Below are positions 4,862 through 7,056 of a DNA stretch of 7,056 nt, piece by piece. The notes beneath the pieces are model-generated. The model was given only the letters and a program-made list of their open reading frames with translations. It was not told the origin of the DNA and did no database searches. The stretch is from Deltaproteobacteria bacterium (lineage in GTDB: Bacteria; Desulfobacterota; Desulfobacteria; Desulfobacterales; BuS5). The first letter of the stretch is position 1. Every line of letters starts with the position of its first letter. The translations under genes and the position numbers were made by a program. The stretch spans positions 1 through 7,056 of the forward strand of contig JAGGWL010000150.1 of the NCBI GenBank assembly GCA_021157555.1. Reading direction: 5' to 3'.

Positions 4862-6082
4862 TTAAATAATGGCAGATTTCCTATCTTCTATCTTATCATA
4901 TGCCTTTTTCATTGTTTCGGTAATCAGATCAATATCTGCCGGTTTTTGCAAATATGCAAACGCACCTAAATCCAGGCACGTTTTTTTATCCTTTTCAGAT
5001 CCATGACCTGTAAGAATGATAACTTCAATATCCGGCTTGTTATGTTTAATCTTTTTCAAAACCTCGAAGCCATCTATTCCAGGCATTTTCAAATCAAGAA
5101 GAATCACTTCTGTATCTTCCTGGTCGGTAAAATCGAGTGCTTCCTGCCCATTGTAGGCAATTTCACTCGCAAAGCTTCTCATTTTCAAACGTTCCGACAA
5201 TGTTTGAACAAACTCTTTTTCATCATCTACCAGGAGTATCCGTAAAGGGGGATCAAAATCATAATTGTGTATTAGATTCCCTTCATGGAAATTTTTACCG
5301 ATTTTTGTTTCTACGGATTGAACTCCGGGAATTTCCTGGACAGTATTGATAATTTTTTGCTGAAATTTGGTCAGCATCAATACTTTTTTATCAATCGTCA
5401 CGACAACTTTGCCATCGGCGGCATTTACAAGCAGCCCCTTGCCTATTTCACTCAAAGCGACTTCAACATCTACAGTGAGTTTAAAATTTGAAATTTCATT
5501 TTTAATCAGCTCTTCATTGAATGAGAGCTTTTTTAAATATTTTAAAATCAGGGACACAGACTCGTCTGAATTAAGCTTGTCTGTAGGAATTACAATATCA
5601 TAAAGAGATTCATCCCAGGCCTTTTTACCAAAAAGTGAATTTGTTAACAAAAATAAAGATTTATCTGAAGTTTCTATATTTTTTATCACTTCTTTTTCTG
5701 ACAAGCCAAAATTTTTCATGCCGTTTTCAATTCGCTGCTTTTTGTTGGCAATGATAAGCACACGCATCACATGAGAGATATTTTTGGGAATCAGTTGACC
5801 AAGGTTTCCATAAAAAATACACTGCCCCTGGCCAACAAAATCAGAAATCGTTTTTTTTAGCAATGCCGTACCCTTTTCTTTTTCATGGGTAAAGTCATTA
5901 AAGGGAATCTGTTTACTTTCAACAATTTTTTGAAGTCTTGCCAATTTAATATTGTAAACTTGATTGGTCTTTTCAATAATTTCCGCATCAGTGATCAGTT
6001 TGCTGTTCAACTTTTCGGAAAGGTTATTAACGATTTCCTCCGCATTGGAATAGAGACCGCTTGTTATGGTTAATACTGACAT
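4862..6082 (-). CDS. Response regulator with degenerate cytidylate-kinase-like and BON-like domains
   Basis: This 406-aa cytoplasmic protein has three parts. Residues 1-190 resemble the cytidylate kinase-like family (PF13189 type: TDAEII, LSEKEVIKNIETSDK, FGKKAWDESLYDIVI). However, the nucleotide loop usually written GSGG reads YSNA near residues 11-14, and the Arg-rich lid after the DK motif is lost, so catalysis is doubtful. Residues 198-270 look like a BON domain (AADGKVVVTI, EIPGVQSVE). Residues 280-400 are an intact REC: Asp286/Asp287, phosphoacceptor Asp330, Thr358 and Lys380. There is no DNA-binding output domain. Frame remains open to an ATG at 6106, but GGGAGG lies 5 nt before ATG 6082 and nothing precedes 6106, so 6082 is chosen. 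The relic follows 17 nt downstream. The partner kinase is probably the gene at 6224-6880. Confidence 0.8.
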   Translation of the reverse strand: MSVLTITSGLYSNAEEIVNNLSEKLNSKLITDAEIIEKTNQVYNIKLARLQKIVESKQIPFNDFTHEKEKGTALLKKTISDFVGQGQCIFYGNLGQLIPKNISHVMRVLIIANKKQRIENGMKNFGLSEKEVIKNIETSDKSLFLLTNSLFGKKAWDESLYDIVIPTDKLNSDESVSLILKYLKKLSFNEELIKNEISNFKLTVDVEVALSEIGKGLLVNAADGKVVVTIDKKVLMLTKFQQKIINTVQEIPGVQSVETKIGKNFHEGNLIHNYDFDPPLRILLVDDEKEFVQTLSERLKMRSFASEIAYNGQEALDFTDQEDTEVILLDLKMPGIDGFEVLKKIKHNKPDIEVIILTGHGSEKDKKTCLDLGAFAYLQKPADIDLITETMKKAYDKIEDRKSAII

Positions 6083-6108
6083 ATTTACCTCCCTATCTTT
6101 TTCCATTT

Positions 6109-6139
6109 ATCATAACAAAATCAATTATCTAACTGTTAA
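6109..6139 (-). promoter_or_regulatory. Weak candidate promoter for the kinase-like/REC gene
   Basis: On the minus strand TTAACA (6134-6139) and TATGAT (6109-6114) each match the sigma70 boxes at five of six positions, but the spacing is 19 nt, longer than ideal. A start near 6102 would exclude the ATG at 6106 and agree with translation from 6082. The rest of the gap (6083-6223) is AT-rich. It includes an AAACATTT/AAATGTTT dyad (6208-6225) over the end of the upstream gene and no GC-rich terminator. Confidence 0.3.
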
Positions 6140-6223
6140 TGGCAGAAATTCAGTTGTGAAAGAAAATTTAAAAAAATTTAATAAACCAGTTTAAAACATT
6201 AAACATAAAACATTTTGAAATGT

Positions 6224-6880
6224 TTAGGAACAGGTAAGAAAAATGCCGAAAGGCTCTGTTATAATTTCTGCTGTCGCACTGATTTGATTGCAAATTTTAG
6301 TTATTTCCGTCCATTTAGAAGAAAGTGAAATTTGCCTAATAGAGCAGTCTGATTCAACATCCTGAGTATTGCATTCAAATTTGATCCCTGCATGGTGGCT
6401 GGAGGGAATGAGGATGCTTACTTGAATAACGGTTTTCGGTCCTGAAGCTTCAGCAAGGCATTCGATGCATAAAAATAGCAAATTCTGAAAAAAAAGCGGA
6501 TCAGTCATAATAGACGGTGATTGATCACAATCTAAAAGCAAAAGATCAATCCCTTTTTGATTGATAATCCTTTGAATCAGAAAGATTAACTTTTTTACGG
6601 TGTCATATAAATTAATTTGCGTCAGTGTATGGTCTGCAGTATGTGCAAATTGATTAAGACCTGATGTGAGGCCAACACCTCTGTAAGTCTGTTTTTTTAT
6701 GCTTTCAATACATTTTTGCAGCCTGTCTCCAGAAATAGACAGGCTTTCACGGTTCATATGAAGAATGTCTTCCATCAAGCCTGCATTTTCTTTTATAATC
6801 GCCAGTACATTTTGAAGTTCATGGGTTACAGAAGCCGTCACCTTGCCTGAAAACGCAGCCTTGTCATTAATATTTTCCAC
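6224..6880 (-). CDS. Short histidine-kinase-like protein with HisKA-type H-box and degenerate ATPase domain
   Basis: This 218-aa soluble protein has no membrane helix and no sensor domain. Near the N-terminus, GKVTASVTHELQNVLAII carries an H-box with His20 (HELQN), the expected phosphorylation or dimerisation site. A helical region follows to about residue 80. The segment SIMTDPLFFQNLLFLCIECLAEAS aligns by eye with the DPxxLxQVLLNLLxNAxEA helix of HATPase domains, but the N-box asparagine is replaced. I see no DxGxG or later glycine boxes. It may be a phosphotransfer or scaffold protein, or a kinase too diverged to recognise. The start is GTG 6880, supported by GAGGA about 8 nt upstream. It begins 1 nt after the stop of the upstream response regulator, so the two are co-translated. 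Confidence 0.72.
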   Translation of the reverse strand: MENINDKAAFSGKVTASVTHELQNVLAIIKENAGLMEDILHMNRESLSISGDRLQKCIESIKKQTYRGVGLTSGLNQFAHTADHTLTQINLYDTVKKLIFLIQRIINQKGIDLLLLDCDQSPSIMTDPLFFQNLLFLCIECLAEASGPKTVIQVSILIPSSHHAGIKFECNTQDVESDCSIRQISLSSKWTEITKICNQISATAEIITEPFGIFLTCS

Positions 6881-6881
6881 G

Positions 6882-7056
6882 TTAATATTCCTCTATTGAT
6901 TCATCACTTATAGCTAATTGTATTTTTTTGATCAATTCCTTGATATCAAGGGGTTTCATAAGAAAATCAAACGCACCGATGCGCATTCCCTCCGTTCCTT
7001 CTTTGGTCGATCCATGCCCTGTCAACAGAATAACCGGCAAATGTTTGTTTATGGCT
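6882..7056 (-). CDS. Response regulator (REC), C-terminal part, cut by the window edge
   Basis: The last 57 residues of a REC protein are present. The fragment reads INKHLPVILLTGHGSTKEG and has the conserved Thr of LLTGHG and the conserved Lys of FLMKPLDI, followed by the final helix and a short acidic tail (SDESIEEY). The protein ends with the REC domain, so it has no C-terminal output domain. The phosphoacceptor Asp lies outside the window. The TAA stop (6882-6884) is 1 nt from the GTG of the histidine-kinase-like gene, marking one operon on the minus strand. Confidence 0.85.
   Translation of the reverse strand, partial: AINKHLPVILLTGHGSTKEGTEGMRIGAFDFLMKPLDIKELIKKIQLAISDESIEEY

Noticed and set aside
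4639..4869. A 76-codon plus-strand open frame between the two convergent clusters
   Set aside because: It is antisense to the REC-DASS relic, whose minus-strand frame gives recognisable REC and transporter sequence. The plus-strand peptide resembles no family I know.
6083..6106. Upstream start giving a 414-residue kinase-like/REC protein
   Set aside because: No ribosome site precedes ATG 6106, whereas GGGAGG is ideally placed for ATG 6082, and similarity to the kinase-like family begins there.

Overview
The window looks like chromosome from an AT-rich, anaerobic deltaproteobacterium, probably Desulfobacterota and perhaps Desulfobacteraceae. This is an inference from three things: a NikKMLQO-type nickel transporter, a dense two-component cluster with short histidine kinases and REC proteins, and long intergenic palindromic repeats. 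No rRNA or other marker gene is present to prove the taxonomy.

Positions 1-837 hold no gene. They are built from two separate long imperfect inverted repeats: a nested A-B-B'-A' structure (1-490) and a second family made of short GTCCC/GGGAC and GGCAAT/ATTGCC palindromes (519-760). A good sigma70-type promoter follows (838-867). It drives a leader of about 140 nt that contains a terminator-like hairpin with nine T's and a possible 17-codon leader ORF, whose stop overlaps the first structural gene.

Positions 1010-4529 (+ strand) form a tight five-gene operon for an ECF-type transition-metal importer, most likely nickel: nikK (periplasmic DUF4198 protein), nikM (substrate-binding membrane subunit starting Met-His), nikL (membrane-tethered periplasmic protein), nikQ (coupling membrane subunit) and nikO (ATPase with a His-rich tail). 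NikK and NikL replace the NikN/CbiN subunit of simpler systems. Both are predicted to begin with histidine after signal-peptide cleavage, like the Met-His end of NikM.

Positions 4575-7056 (- strand, convergent with nik) hold a signalling cluster. In transcription order these are a partial response regulator entering from the right edge, a short histidine-kinase-like protein with no recognisable ATP-binding boxes, a three-part protein (P-loop-less cytidylate-kinase-like domain, BON-like domain, intact REC), and a gene relic. The relic joins the first 36 residues of another REC protein to the C-terminus of an SLC13/DASS anion transporter, with an in-frame stop. It records a deletion that removed most of a response regulator and most of a transporter gene, and suggests that the cluster once lay beside a DASS permease.

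The least ordinary items are the kinase-like/BON/REC fusion with an apparently dead kinase domain, the REC-DASS deletion scar, the leader in front of nikK, and the shared N-terminal histidines in the transporter.
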